Source: Thalassia testudinum
Taxonomy: Eukaryota; Streptophyta; Magnoliopsida; Alismatales; Hydrocharitaceae
NCBI GenBank assembly: GCA_037157565.1
Contig: JAZHRO010000046.1
Coordinates: forward strand, 16,404,501 to 16,468,500
Reading direction: 5' to 3'
Length of the DNA stretch: 64,000 bases
Below, one piece after another: positions 1 to 10,460 of the stretch (within the stretch, counting starts at the first letter, position 1; every line of letters begins with the position of its first letter). The position numbers were made by a program, and so were the translations under genes. The notes beneath the pieces were generated by a model that had not been told where the DNA came from, did no database searches, and saw nothing but the letters and a program-made list of their open reading frames with translations.

Positions 1-1
1 G

Positions 2-1678
2 AAAATAGACGAGAAACTTGTGGTCTTCTACTACGCTAGCAAGACACCTGACGAAGCTCGACGTAATACATAGTTACTGAGAAAGAGCTGTTAGCCGTAG
101 TATTTTCCCTGGAAAAATTCAGATCATATCCCTTGGGTTCCCATGTTATCATTTACTCAGATCACACTGCTATGAGGCACCTCCTTGCGAAGGATGCGAA
201 ACCTCGGCTAATCCGCTGGATCTTACTATTATAAGAGTTTGACCTCGAGATTCGTGACAAGGTGGGAAAATAGAATGTGGTAGCTAATCACTTATCCCGC
301 CTTCCTTCCGACATTATCGACCCTTCCGAACCCATTACTAAACATTTTCTCGATGACCACCTCCTGACTATCAGTTTGGGACTTCCATGGTTTGCTGATC
401 TAGTAAACTGCTTAACATCACATCAGATCCTGTCCAATTGGCCAAAAGCCAAGAAGGACAAATTACTTTCCGATGCCAAGTACTACTTTTAGGAAGGCCT
501 GTATCTCTTCCGCATTGGTACTGATCAGATCATCCGACGATGTGTTCCAGAAGTGGAAATTTAGGACATTTTGTCCTTCTATCATGACCGGGCCTGCGAT
601 GAACACTTCTTTGGTCATAAAACTGTAGCAAAAGTCCTCTAATGTAGCTTCTATTGGCCTGCGATTTTTAAAGACGCATACAATCATTGTAAGGCATGCA
701 ATCGTTGCCAGACCTTAGGCAACATGAGCCACTGCGATATAATGCCCTTACAGCCAATTCTCGTATGCGAAATCTTCAATATCTGGGGGATTGATTTTAT
801 GGGACCCCTTCCCTATTTCAGACGGCTTCGAATACATTCTTCTTGCTATTGACTATGTGTCCAAATGTATCGAAGCCATTTCAACCTGAACCAATGGACA
901 TAAGATGGTTATCAAATTCATTCATCAGAACATCTTTTCTCGGTTCAGGATTCCATGTGCCATAATCTCTGATGGAGGGACCCATTTCACGAATGCTCAG
1001 CTCCGATCACTGATGACCAAGTACGGGGTGTCACATAGAATCTCGACTCCTTATCACCCCCAAATTAATGGTCTAGCTGAGCTGACGAATTAGGAGATCA
1101 AAAAAATCCTTCAGGTCACTGTTCGACCTGACAGGAAAGATTGGTCATCCCGACTTTTGGAAGCCTTGTGGGCTTATAGGATCGCCCACAAAACCCAATT
1201 AGGCAAGTCTCCCTTCAGATTGGTGTACATGAAGGCATGTCACCTCCCCATCGAATTGTAGCACAAAGCCTATTGGGTAGTACGAAACTACAATCTCAAT
1301 CTTTCTAAGGCAAGAATACATAGAAAGTTTCAAATGAGCGACATTGATGAACTACGCCATGACACGTATGAGAATTCATGAATTTACAAAGAGAGGGTTA
1401 AGGCCTTTCACCACAAGCACATCTCCAAAAAGATCTTTTTCCCTAGTCAGAAAGTCCTACTCTTTGACGGCAAACTCAAATTGTTCCCAGGAAAACTTAG
1501 ATCAAAAAGGATTGGACCATACCTTGTCCGATAAATCTTTGAAAGTGGAGCTGTCAAAATCAGTCAACTCAGCCACGACTTAGAACCTTTTGTCATGAAC
1601 GGTCAGAGACTCAAACCGTTCATTGAACTCACCGATACAAACTTGGCTGAGGTATCTTTTACCCTCCATTCTCCTTGA
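2..1678 (+). pseudogene. Athila-like pol remnant: RNase H and integrase
   Basis: Frame-by-frame reading gives the end of the reverse-transcriptase-linked RNase H ([17 protein letters not shown] and YSDHTAMRHLL motifs, about 75-190), a tether, then a retroviral-type integrase with WGIDFMGP (about 788), ISDGGTHF (about 965) and NGLAEL (about 1069). These carry the DDE catalytic residues. The C-terminal GPY-type module ([12 protein letters not shown]) follows, and the frame ends at a TGA at 1676-1678. It would cut and join element cDNA into the host genome in the nucleus. At least eight in-frame stops and a frameshift near 815 disable it. Many stops look like C-to-T changes at CAG, CAA or CGA codons. 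No chromodomain follows the integrase. Confidence 0.92.
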
Positions 1679-1958
1679 GCTCATTGCACACGACTGATGG
1701 CGTTAAATTCAGCGCTTAACGGGAGGCAACCCATCATTTTGAAACACCCAAAACCCTTCCTGACACATCTTATGCTGAACTCATATTGCACTTTAGGGTT
1801 CATCCTTTGAACAATCGACTTCACCTCTAGTACCCGTACCTGAGCTTGAAATCGTCCGTGACAATTACGTTGACCCATTCACCCACCCAACACCTATTCT
1901 AATGAATGATCTAAGCTGAACTCGAAATCACCTAATTTACAATGACATTGCAAATTGT

Positions 1959-1973
1959 AGGCATGGGGGGGTA
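1959..1973 (+). promoter_or_regulatory. internal polypurine-like tract of A1
   Basis: AGGCATGGGGGGGTA lies 281 bp after the pol stop and about 1345 bp before the 3' LTR. It nearly duplicates the terminal tract AGGCATGGGGGTA next to the LTR. A second plus-strand priming site is an inference. Confidence 0.55.
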
Positions 1974-3279
1974 TTAAAGTGCAAAATGCTGTGAAAATCA
2001 CTTCACAAGAAAGGGTTTCATCAAAAAAATCGCATATTCCAAAAAAAACCAAAAAAATAAAAAATGTTGAAAAAGAACAAAAATAGGAGAAGGGAGAAAA
2101 TTTTGATGGCATATCATTTTTGAGGAGAAAAAAGGGAGGAGATAAAAATGTAAAAAAGGAGCATCAATTTGAAAAGAAAAGAGATAGTCATTAGAAAAAG
2201 ATTAAGGAATTGACTTAGTTCTAGACCAAATCAAAAGAAAGAAAATGAAAGACAAAAAGTGCTAAAGAAACAAAAAGAGATTAGTAGGAACGCTGATCTT
2301 AGGCCCTTGGGCTGCGATCATAGGCTTAAAAATTCAAGTATTCGCTATGATCTGGATAATCCTCAAGAGGTTGGGGAAAATGCAAAGCTTAAGTATTTGG
2401 TCTAAGGCTTAGGGATTATTTGACCTCGTTAACTGACCTCTAGTTTGCGAGACTCGGTAACCTAAGCACCCCAATCCACACACAGTCTGGTTCAGTACGC
2501 CTAAGTATCAAAATTACGCAAATGCGTTAAATCTGTTCTGAAAAAAGTTACCTAGACTAGGAGTAGGTGATCAACACAAGTTGATTTAGACCAGTTCCCA
2601 GCGTGGAGGTGGGAAATTCCCCTCGAAGATGTGCAATAACATATCATCTCCTCAGTGCTTGTCTCCTAGGATACCTAAATATCCTACCGGGGGCATGTAA
2701 GCACCTTGTGCTGGTTCAGATGCCATGGGCGGCATTATCATGAAATGTTAACTGCTAAGGTCTTGATTTAGCTACAGAATGTCATGGGTGGGATTATCTC
2801 AAAATCTTAAAATCCAGGGTTCTGGGAGTTGCCATGGGCGGTGCTATCTTGAAGCATCGATTATCAAGAACCCTGTGAGGATTGATGGTGGGAACTAGGA
2901 ATCCGATACAGACCGTGTTGTAAAGCTAATCCGAGGCTAGAAATAAAAAGAAAACAGAGCGAAAACTCTCCAAAACAAAGAAAAGTTCTTCCATCTCTCT
3001 CTTACAAAAATGCATTGCAAACTGAACCTGGGCTAAAACATGTTACAAGCATGGGTGCTTTAACCGCGGAGTTCAACGAACCTTAGTTTTGTTCCTGTAG
3101 GCCTTAGAAACCTTCGCAGCGGACTGAGGCTAGAGTTGGTCAGGTCTGGATCTTGGTTGGTTCTTGAGTACCTCTAGGCCTACTATCGGCATTCTAACCT
3201 AATTTACAGAAAAAAGCATACATCAAAATTTTGAGCATCAAAAGGCATATGGTCTAGAATCAAAGTTAATACCGTGAAA

Positions 3280-3317
3280 TTTTGCTAAGGGACTAGCAAA
3301 AGCTAGGCATGGGGGTA
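3280..3317 (+). promoter_or_regulatory. terminal hairpin plus polypurine tract of A1
   Basis: An inverted repeat (TTTTGCTA / TAGCAAAA around AGGGAC) is followed at once by the polypurine tract AGGCATGGGGGTA, which abuts the LTR start at 3318. The tract is the expected primer for plus-strand cDNA synthesis. The hairpin is conserved in all five element ends seen here. Confidence 0.8.
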
Positions 3318-6001
3318 TGATGGGAACACTATCATGAGCCATAATTAGCTCATTTTGATTCAATTAAGTCTGTAAATGCTCCTACATAACTGCCAGAGAG
3401 TCACATTTCACTACATAATCATTCTGAGGGAAAATAAGAAACTAGGGTTAAAACTGTAATTTTACCAGCATATCATGAATGCAGTACAACCATGGGTTTT
3501 CTTAGGGGTTAATTAAGGGTCAAATGATCCTAAAAGGCTAACAAGTGGGTTAGAACAATAAAAAAAGGGTTTGCACGTGTTTAGAGAATTAAATGACCTT
3601 TTCAAAAGCTAAAAATAGATCCACTTAATTAACTGAGGTTCTAGTCAAGATAAAATTCACCTAAACCTTGTAAAATTCATAGAAAAATATTCTCTAGGAT
3701 TTGGAACCTTCAATTTGACCATCAGAACCCGTTTTGACCCAGAATAGAGCCTCAGATAGACATTTGCCTTAATTTAGGTTTTTGCATAAATTACCTAGTC
3801 AAACATGGTCAAAACCAAAATCCAACTTCACCATTGGATTCCTTAGGTCAAAATTAGGCTTGTACCAAAATTTGGACCCAAGATAAGTTTGTCTTGACCT
3901 AGTTTGCAACTTAGTTTTGTCTGATTACATTATGCCCTTAACTTTCGAAATCTTTTCAAACAGACCCCTAACTTTGTCAACGTTCTCACAAAAAGATGCC
4001 TACTACCATTAAACCTATTCCTACTTGCTCCGACGACCTTAATTTGGAAAGAACTCCTTGATTTCTTGACGAATCCCTTTCAAATTTGAAAGGGAAGTTC
4101 ATCAAGAAATTCCCTTCCTTATGAACTAATTCCTACGCCTTAAAACTTACCCAATCTCTCATGCAAATGCATAAGAGATTTGGGTATCAAGGAACTTCCC
4201 AACTCTGGCAAGTTTTCCATGCTTGGGAAGCTTGCTTCCCAAGCCCAAAACTTCCTCTTGAGGTCTATAAAAGAACCTCTTGATCAAAGCATTCTCCCTA
4301 CACTTGAAATTAGCTAGGATTCCCCACTAATTCCTTTCTCTCTCTCGATCGAAAGCTCCTCGACGTACGGCAAATCCCTACGTCCATCTTCATCCTTCGT
4401 TCGCAATACCAGCAGTGGAGTTTTCTGTCACATTTATTCTCGCATCGGGCCGTACCAGCCAACGCCCTGATCTCCTTCTTCCTCGCTGTTTCCCTCTCTC
4501 CAGAGCTATTCTCTTCTCTGACGGTAGCAACACCACAACCGATGCCTTCTCCTTCCCACTTCGTCCATTAGTACCTTCAACTACTCTCTAACCTCTTCCT
4601 CATCACAGCACCACTTTCGACACGTCGTTTTGACCTCTACCATGCCTTCGTGAGTCCGTCTTCCATCGCTCCGACCATACCTCCGACGAGGAACATCTCA
4701 TTCCACATGTGACCAAACTCCTAGCCGACTACCTCAAAACTTCTGCTACACCTCTCCACTCATTTCCCCTCTTTCAATTTCCCATTCCATCCACTCACAC
4801 CACCCCGTGAACAAACCCATCACCAATAACCTGACTTGTGACTATCCGGCCACCATCCACACCCATCCTCCATGAAACCACTGCCATTATGTTAGCCATG
4901 CTTCGGTGAACCTTCTGAGGTGTTTTAACATGGTCGAAAGGCCTTATTCTCTATTTCAGGTTCAGGCCGGAGCTCTGCCGCTACATTATTGTCTCCGGAA
5001 GTGTTCGTGGTGTTCTAACCACGAAGTCCCCAGGTGACACCCTCAGGAAGTGCGGACTACCTCCAGGAACATCCCTAGGTGGTCAATTAGGAACATCGAC
5101 CGCTCCAAGGATGCCAAATGAAGGCTACCTGCTACTGCATTTCGCGCAAAGGAGAGGGAAGCGGATAGTGCAACATTATGAACAGATGACTTCGTAGCCA
5201 CGAATAAATTGAATTTGTCAAGTAGGCTATTCGCCTCCAAACACAGGGTGAGGTCCCTCTCACCCACGCACTGCCTTGTCCATGACCGATGCTTGCGGAC
5301 CTGGCCTGACTTGTGAACCAGCCTAAGCCTCACTCCTTGACTGCAATCACGCTCGTAGCCCTGGACTCAGGTATGCTAGGTCCGATAACCCAATTACCTT
5401 GTGGCTCTAGAAGAACGAATCCTAAAGACAGAAAGAGAGTCTACGTGGGTAGGGGGAGGGTTTTGCTCTTGGTGAGAACCAACTAACACTTAGCCGAATT
5501 CAAGAAGCCTCTCCCCTGCTATTATGTGAAGAAAGCCAACGAAAGAAGAAGAGTTGCAGAGAAGGAAAGAAGAAAAGAACAAGGGCAAAAGAAGAAGGGC
5601 AGAGAAGACAGAGAAAAAGAAGAAGAAGAACAAAGATGCTTGAGCAATTTAAGTCGTCTGATTTACTAATCAGACAATTGGTTTGATTGCATTTCATGCA
5701 TATATACATTGAGTTCATTAGCTATCACTGTAAGGAGTACTTGGTGATCTAAATCACTATTTTTACTCCATTATTTTTGTAGTCTGACATTCGATGCTAG
5801 TGCTATTTTATTCTAAAACAGTTCTTGTTTGCAATTTCATAACTTTCTTGTCTTAAATTGCAATTCTTGAGAACTGAATTCCATATTGCTCCATGTGTTC
5901 GACCTCAGAACTTTTTCGAGTAATAAAATTATTTGTTTTCAAAGCAATTTCGGCTATATTACAATGGAGATATTTTAAAATACCATTTTATTGCTTGAAC
6001 A
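3318..6001 (+). repeat. 3' LTR of A1 (family A)
   Basis: The LTR is about 2684 bp and runs from TGATGGGAACAC to CA at 6000-6001. Its start matches the A2 LTR starts at 36085 and 47114. U3 is AT-rich, with a TATA box (4266-4273) followed by a pyrimidine-rich transcribed region. A purine-rich stretch lies at about 5510-5640. AATAAA is at 5922-5927, just after the CTCC..GTGTTCGACC motif (5888-5904). Minus-strand ORFs in it, such as 5043-5333, have no family resemblance and look compositional. Confidence 0.9.
4266..4273 (+). promoter_or_regulatory. TATA box of A1 LTR
   Basis: TATAAAAG lies about 950 bp into the LTR, at the same place as in both A2 LTRs. It marks the probable U3/R promoter. Confidence 0.65.
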
Positions 6002-6319
6002 AGGTCTCTTCCTAGCAAGCCCTAAAAGGGGGGCATGCCTTCTCTCCTCAAGGTGGATGGCTTCCACCTTAATGGCTCCTCCAAGGGTAGGCGTGGACCA
6101 CCCTCAAGATCTCCTCCAATGCCTGGCCATCCTCCTTGAATAGCAAAGTCCTCCTCGGCATGGCACAAGAAGAGTGGAAAGGCAGAAGGCACCAAGAAGG
6201 CAAGGTAGAGCCTCCTTAATCTTCTTCCTCCCTTCTTCTTCTTGTTCGTGGGCTATAGGTAGAATTAGGGTGGAATTAATACTAAGGGAGGATGATGGAA
6301 ATGGTGGTGGTTATGGGTC

Positions 6320-6327
6320 TTTTTATA
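6320..6327 (-). promoter_or_regulatory. TATA-like box, minus strand
   Basis: TATAAAAA on the minus strand, in the LTR-like block. It is supported only by position and sequence. Confidence 0.35.
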
Positions 6328-6889
6328 GAGTAGGATGGGGGTTGTAGGTGGCATTTGGGATGAATGGTTAGGATAAGTTTTCAGGGTATTTAATTGATCC
6401 TAGTGCTACTAAGGGTTGGCGCCAACTCAATGGTGGTGGTTACCACCCTTGGTGCGAATTGAGTTGGCATCAAAATGGGGGTTCTAGAAGAGTATGGGTT
6501 GGCGCCATTTAATGGAGGGTGGAGATGATTTTAAGGGGAGATGTGTAATGGAGATGAAGGGGATTTTTAAGGGAAAAAGGTGGTGCCAACAAGGAGGTGG
6601 TTATGGTGGTTTTGGCGCCACCTTCTTGGTGGCTCTTGGTGGTAGTCATGTGGTGAAGAGATGCATGTTGGTTGGTGCCAACAAGGGTAGGAGTAGGTGA
6701 AGCTAGGTGGACTTAAGTAGTAGAGCTAGTTAGGTGGGCATTTAGGTTAGGTAGGGTAGATGGTGGATGGCCAAGGAGTTGGAGCTTAGCTATTAGTTGA
6801 GTAGAGGAGGAGGCAATTGGAGCTAGGGTTTTGAGGGGAGGAGCTGAAGAAGGGATGTCGAGAGCTGAACTGAAGCTGGTAGCTGCTGA

Positions 6890-7400
6890 AGAAGATGGCA
6901 TGGAGCTACTTTAGCTAGCTTAGCTGGCTAGTTCTTTGCTAGCTGCTAAGCCAAGCTAAAGTAAGCTGGCTTCTGCGGAAACGTGCTGAGGTGAGCTGGG
7001 TCTGATCTTCCCGGGGTGGACCTAGCTAGCTGGAGTAGCTAAGGTAGCTTAGCTCAACCAAGTTGAGCTAAGTGGAGTCCCTGGGAGCTGGACTTGAGCT
7101 GGCCTAAGCTAAGATGAAGTCTTCTTCAGCTGGCTTGAGTTGAATGGGGCTAGATGTAACTAGACCTAAGCTGAGGTGAACTCCAGTCAACTTAGATGAG
7201 CTAGCTAGAGCTCCCTGTGAACTGATGGGAGTTGAGATGAGCTAGACTCAATTAAGTTGAGCCGACTTGAGCTATGGTGAGCTAAGATGAGCTATCTTGA
7301 GCTACCATTCAGCTGAGATTAGATGAATGGAGATAGAATGAGCTAACCCTAGTCCAAGTGAGCTGGTATCCAGTTATGGTGAGCTTAATCAGGTTGAGTC
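6890..7400. repeat. degenerate GAGCT / AGCTNAG-type short repeats
   Basis: Dozens of short words (GAGCTAG, TGAGCTA, AGCTGAG, TTGAGCT) recur without a fixed period. It looks like an old, diverged simple repeat inside the LTR-like block. Confidence 0.6.
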
Positions 7401-7638
7401 CCAGCTAGTTTGAGCTTCTTCTTCACTGGTTGCCTTCCTGAGTGCTAGGGTTTTGGAGATCTGACTATCTTTATATTCCTAACACTCACAAAAAGACATT
7501 AAAAGACAACAAAATGTGTGATGCATGCCTAACCTAATTTATGCCTAATGCAGCTCAAAAACCTGTTTGCGTAGTTAAAAATCCTAAGAGCTAGATCTAT
7601 TTTAGGGCATAAGAATGATGATAAATTGGAGTTTATCA

Positions 7639-8659
7639 TTGTGTGTTTTGGTGCAATGGAGTGGGCAGAGACCTTCTCCGGAGCTTGGCCAGAATGGAGG
7701 GAGATGACAATGGTTGCAGTGGTGTTGGTGGTCGAACCTAAGGGCTAAGGGGTTGTAAGAGATCAGGAAGGGAAGAGGAAGAGATAAAGGGAATCAGAGA
7801 GGGAGAGAGTAGATGGAGGCAGCCAGTTATGATGGGCCGGCACTGGAGAAGGAAGTGTTGACGGTGAGCGGATGATGGAGTAAGGAAAGGCGAAGACGAC
7901 CAATCTTTGGCTAGACACGGTCGCAACGAAGAGCTGGAGAAGGAGAGTGGATAAATTTGGTTGTTGATTGGCTCGATAAGAGGGGTGGAGGAGCTCACCA
8001 GAGCCGAGGTTGTGGATGACCGGAAAAGTAGAAAGAGGGGATTTCTCAGTCTAAAAACTTGCTAAGTGGTTCGGATTTGTAAGAGGGGTCTATTTATGGA
8101 CCTTAGAGAGGCATCCAAGCAGGGAAACAAGCTTCGTGAGCTTGAGAACTTAGGGATGAAAAAATCCTTAAATTTTCAAGCATTCGCATGAGAGATCAAG
8201 GGAAAATAAAGGTCTAATTCCTGGTCCAGATGGTAGAGGATCTCATGAGGAATCCCCCTTTCAATTTTGGAAGGGTTTGATTGAGAATCGAGTGAGAAAT
8301 CCTTGCTCGAATCTCAACGAAGTTGTTGCATTCACACCAATGGTAGAAGGGGCCATTTTGTAAGAAATAAAGACAAAGTTAGGGACCTGATTACAAAGAT
8401 TTGAAAAGTTAGGGCCTTAATTGAGAGATATAGGTTTTAATGGACTAAAATGCAAACTAGGTCATGATGGATTCTAATTGGGCCCAAATTTTGGTAAAAC
8501 CTAATTTGGACCCAAGGAATTTGATGGTGAAGTTGGATTTAAGTTTTGACTAAGTTTGACTAGGAAATTTACGTAAAAACCCAAATTAGGGTAGAATTCC
8601 GTCCAAGACTCTATTTAAGGTCAAAATAGGTTCCAAAGGTCAAATCAAGGATGCCAAAC
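7639..8659 (-). repeat. A' LTR, part 1 (old family-A-like LTR, minus strand)
   Basis: The reverse complement of about 8220-8659 follows the family A LTR: blocks equal to TTGGACCCAAG, CCAACTTCACCATTGGATTCC-like sequence and the 'treated as tract' around CTAACTTTGTC are all present but diverged. A weak TATA box (CATAAATAG) lies at about 8090-8098. The block stops at the CTCAT duplication where element B1 inserted, and the homology resumes at 25686. The segment 7639-8200 is less certain. Confidence 0.7.
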
Positions 8660-9361
8660 CTCATTGATCACACGTGCTTCGCATGTTTGAAATGGAGGTT
8701 ATGAGTTACCCGTCATCGTAGTTGCAAAACACATGGTCAAATAAAATTTATACCGAAACCTCAAGGGAGTCCCAGGTTGAACACAGGGAGGCGACGTTTA
8801 CTTTAACTGAAAATAGCACTTCGTTTTGTTTTTTTTTGGTATTTTAGGTTTTGTTAAATTTTTTTGTATTTTTGTAAAAAGAAGACAAGAAAATGAATCA
8901 CAAGATAGAGATGGAATCAAATGTGATGTATTGCATTAATGTCTATTACAATAATCTACAAAAGCATAAAAAGAGAGGGAGGTGAGAGGAAATCTCTCAA
9001 ATCAGCTGTTCGGCGAGACGACAGTGCCTGGCAGAAGCTCGGACAAAGGAGGTGAGGAGCGAGACGACGGAGGTGAGATGCAGGACGTTGGGTTGAGGAA
9101 AGCTTCAGTGTGGCTCCGGGATGGAGGTGAGATGACGGAGATGATCTGCTACCGGAATGGAGGTAGGAGGATGGCTCCAAGGTGACATATGAATGGGGAT
9201 GGGAAGATGGATGAATATGTGGTGAGGCAGAGGTTCGCTACACTAATAGGAGCCTTGGGAGCTTAAGAACAAGCTCTAATGGAGCGTTGGTAGGCTTGCT
9301 AGAGCTTGGGAGTAGGTGGGAGTAGAGTAGGAGATGAAGAGGAATGGGGGGTGTAGGGGTG

Positions 9362-9369
9362 TTTATATA
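9362..9369 (-). promoter_or_regulatory. TATA box of B1 3' LTR
   Basis: TATATAAA on the minus strand, followed by CACCCCTACACC, which is shared with other family B LTRs. Confidence 0.65.
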
Positions 9370-9402
9370 GTGGAAGGGAGGGAAGAGTCCCATGGATAGG
9401 CA

Positions 9403-9430
9403 TTCAGTGCCAGCTATAAGTGTCACTAAA
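9403..9430 (-). promoter_or_regulatory. U3 hairpin repeat, TATA-proximal copy
   Basis: A decayed copy of the TTTAGTGAC...GTCACTAAA inverted repeat, about 35 bp upstream of the TATA box. Confidence 0.5.
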
Positions 9431-9501
9431 GGCCGCTCGAGCTGTCGCTGAAGATTCACGCCTCTTCATTGCTTGGGCTAGCGCACACACTGTGCAGACC
9501 A

Positions 9502-9529
9502 TTTAGTGACAGCTATAAGCGTCACTAAA
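9502..9529 (-). promoter_or_regulatory. U3 hairpin repeat, distal copy
   Basis: Perfect 9-bp arms TTTAGTGAC and GTCACTAAA flank a 10-base loop. It lies about 130 bp upstream of the TATA box and duplicates the proximal hairpin. Confidence 0.55.
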
Positions 9530-10423
9530 GGCTCGCACCCACCACCCACGCTCGCAGCTGTCATCGCACATGCAGGCGTGGATGCATCTTGACCGTCGGA
9601 TGAAGGATCGCACTACCGAGAGAAGATCGTGCCCCTTCGTCAAATTTGAATTGCACACCTCGCCATTAGCCATCGAATGCCGCGTGCATCAGATGGTGCA
9701 TTCTCGATGTGCGTCGCCGCCCACTTGCCGCATCCGTGGTCAACTGTGCATCCACATAGCCGCTTCCTTCACCACTCGATCTTCCATCGACGGCTTCATT
9801 TCCTCCCGCATGAGCTTTTGCGGATAAAATCCCCACGGGGGCTTCGAACGCATGGCCGCGCGTTGAGAGTGGAGGCACAGACCATTGTGCTAAGGGTCGT
9901 CATGTGTCTTGTTTTGTATTAAGCTTCCGCACCCACGACCTTTGGATGGAAATCCAATGGTCGAGATGACTCCTCGCTTGATGAGGCACTTCTTTAACTG
10001 TGGAAAACACATCTCAGTCATTAGATTGAGATCCAACAGCTGGGATCTGATCTTGCAATGGGCTTAGAGGCTCCATAGCTTAGGTGGGGCAGCCTGGATG
10101 GTGCCACGTAGCGCCATCTGGGCCATCCATCTTCTTCTTCTTCGAAGGGTGCTATAGAGCTCAGATCTGGGTGATTCCCGCGTTGACAGACTGCGATCAT
10201 TGCTCTGAGTCCATTTGTATTGTCGGATTCTTCATCTGAGGCTCGTAAAGATGTCGCACTACCTCCTGACCATGTAAAATGATGGAATTAATGAACATAA
10301 TATATAACTATCCTAGATGCAATGTAATGGATGTTTATGTAATATTTATATCATGATATGTAATGCTATGCCTAGGAACTATTATAAATAAGCATTTTAT
10401 GATGAATTTATATGTGCTTATCA

Positions 10424-10460
10424 TACCCCCATGCTTACTTTTTGCTAATCCCTAGCAAAA
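10424..10460 (-). promoter_or_regulatory. polypurine tract plus hairpin of B1
   Basis: On the minus strand the TTTTGCTAGGGATTAGCAAAA-type hairpin is followed by GCATGGGGGTA and then the LTR. It has the same layout as in A1, A2, B2 and C. Confidence 0.8.

Larger units (their letters stand above)
1679..3317 (+). other. 3' untranslated region of A1
   Basis: About 1.6 kb between the pol stop and the 3' LTR has no supported ORF, so no env-like gene is visible where some Athila elements carry one. It holds a conserved TTAACGGGAGGCAACC block (about 1715), an internal polypurine-like tract (1959-1973), an A/G-rich stretch (2040-2290), three imperfect copies of a CATGGGYGG-containing repeat (about 2721-2760, 2780-2819, 2830-2875), and the terminal hairpin and polypurine tract. 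The same order is present in A2 at 45476-47113. Confidence 0.8.
1..6001 (+). mobile_element. A1: family A Athila-like Ty3/gypsy element, 3' part
   Basis: This is the 3' half of an LTR retrotransposon that runs in from the left window edge. In order it holds a broken pol (end of RNase H and the integrase), about 1.6 kb of 3' untranslated region, a polypurine tract and one 3' LTR. It is closely similar along its length to the complete element A2 (36085-49796), which is why I assign it to the same family. Pol order (RNase H before integrase), the tRNA-Asp primer site in A2 and the lack of a chromodomain fit the Athila lineage of Ty3/gypsy. The expected 3' target-site duplication is AGGTC at 6002-6006; its partner lies outside the window. 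Coding capacity is lost through many stops. Confidence 0.9.
6002..7638 (-). mobile_element. LTR-like block, minus orientation, family not identified
   Basis: No coding sequence is supported. The block lies between the end of A1 and the A' fragment. On the minus strand it would start TGATAAACTCC at 7638, and it has a TATA-like box (6320-6327) with C/T-rich sequence downstream, which is LTR-like layout. It contains GGCGCCAAC-type repeats (6415-6690) and a run of degenerate GAGCT/AGCTGA-type short repeats (about 6890-7400). A1 apparently inserted into it, so its other part would lie left of the window. Confidence 0.35.
8665..10423 (-). repeat. 3' LTR of B1
   Basis: 1759 bp. On the minus strand it begins TGATAAGCACAT at 10423 and ends CA at 8665. 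It is bounded inside by the polypurine tract at 10424 and outside by CTCAT. U3 holds two TTTAGTGAC hairpins upstream of the TATA box. The GGGAGG/TTCAACC motif (8776-8792) lies near the polyadenylation end. Differences from the other B1 LTR are spread throughout and are mostly transitions. ORFs in the GC-rich part (for example 9570-9827) are not supported. Confidence 0.92.

Noticed and set aside
9570..9922. ORFs in family B LTRs (also 8982-9185, 24830-25081, 56930-57253, 57176-57442)
   Set aside because: GC-rich LTR sequence with overlapping frames on both strands and differing between copies. No conserved protein.
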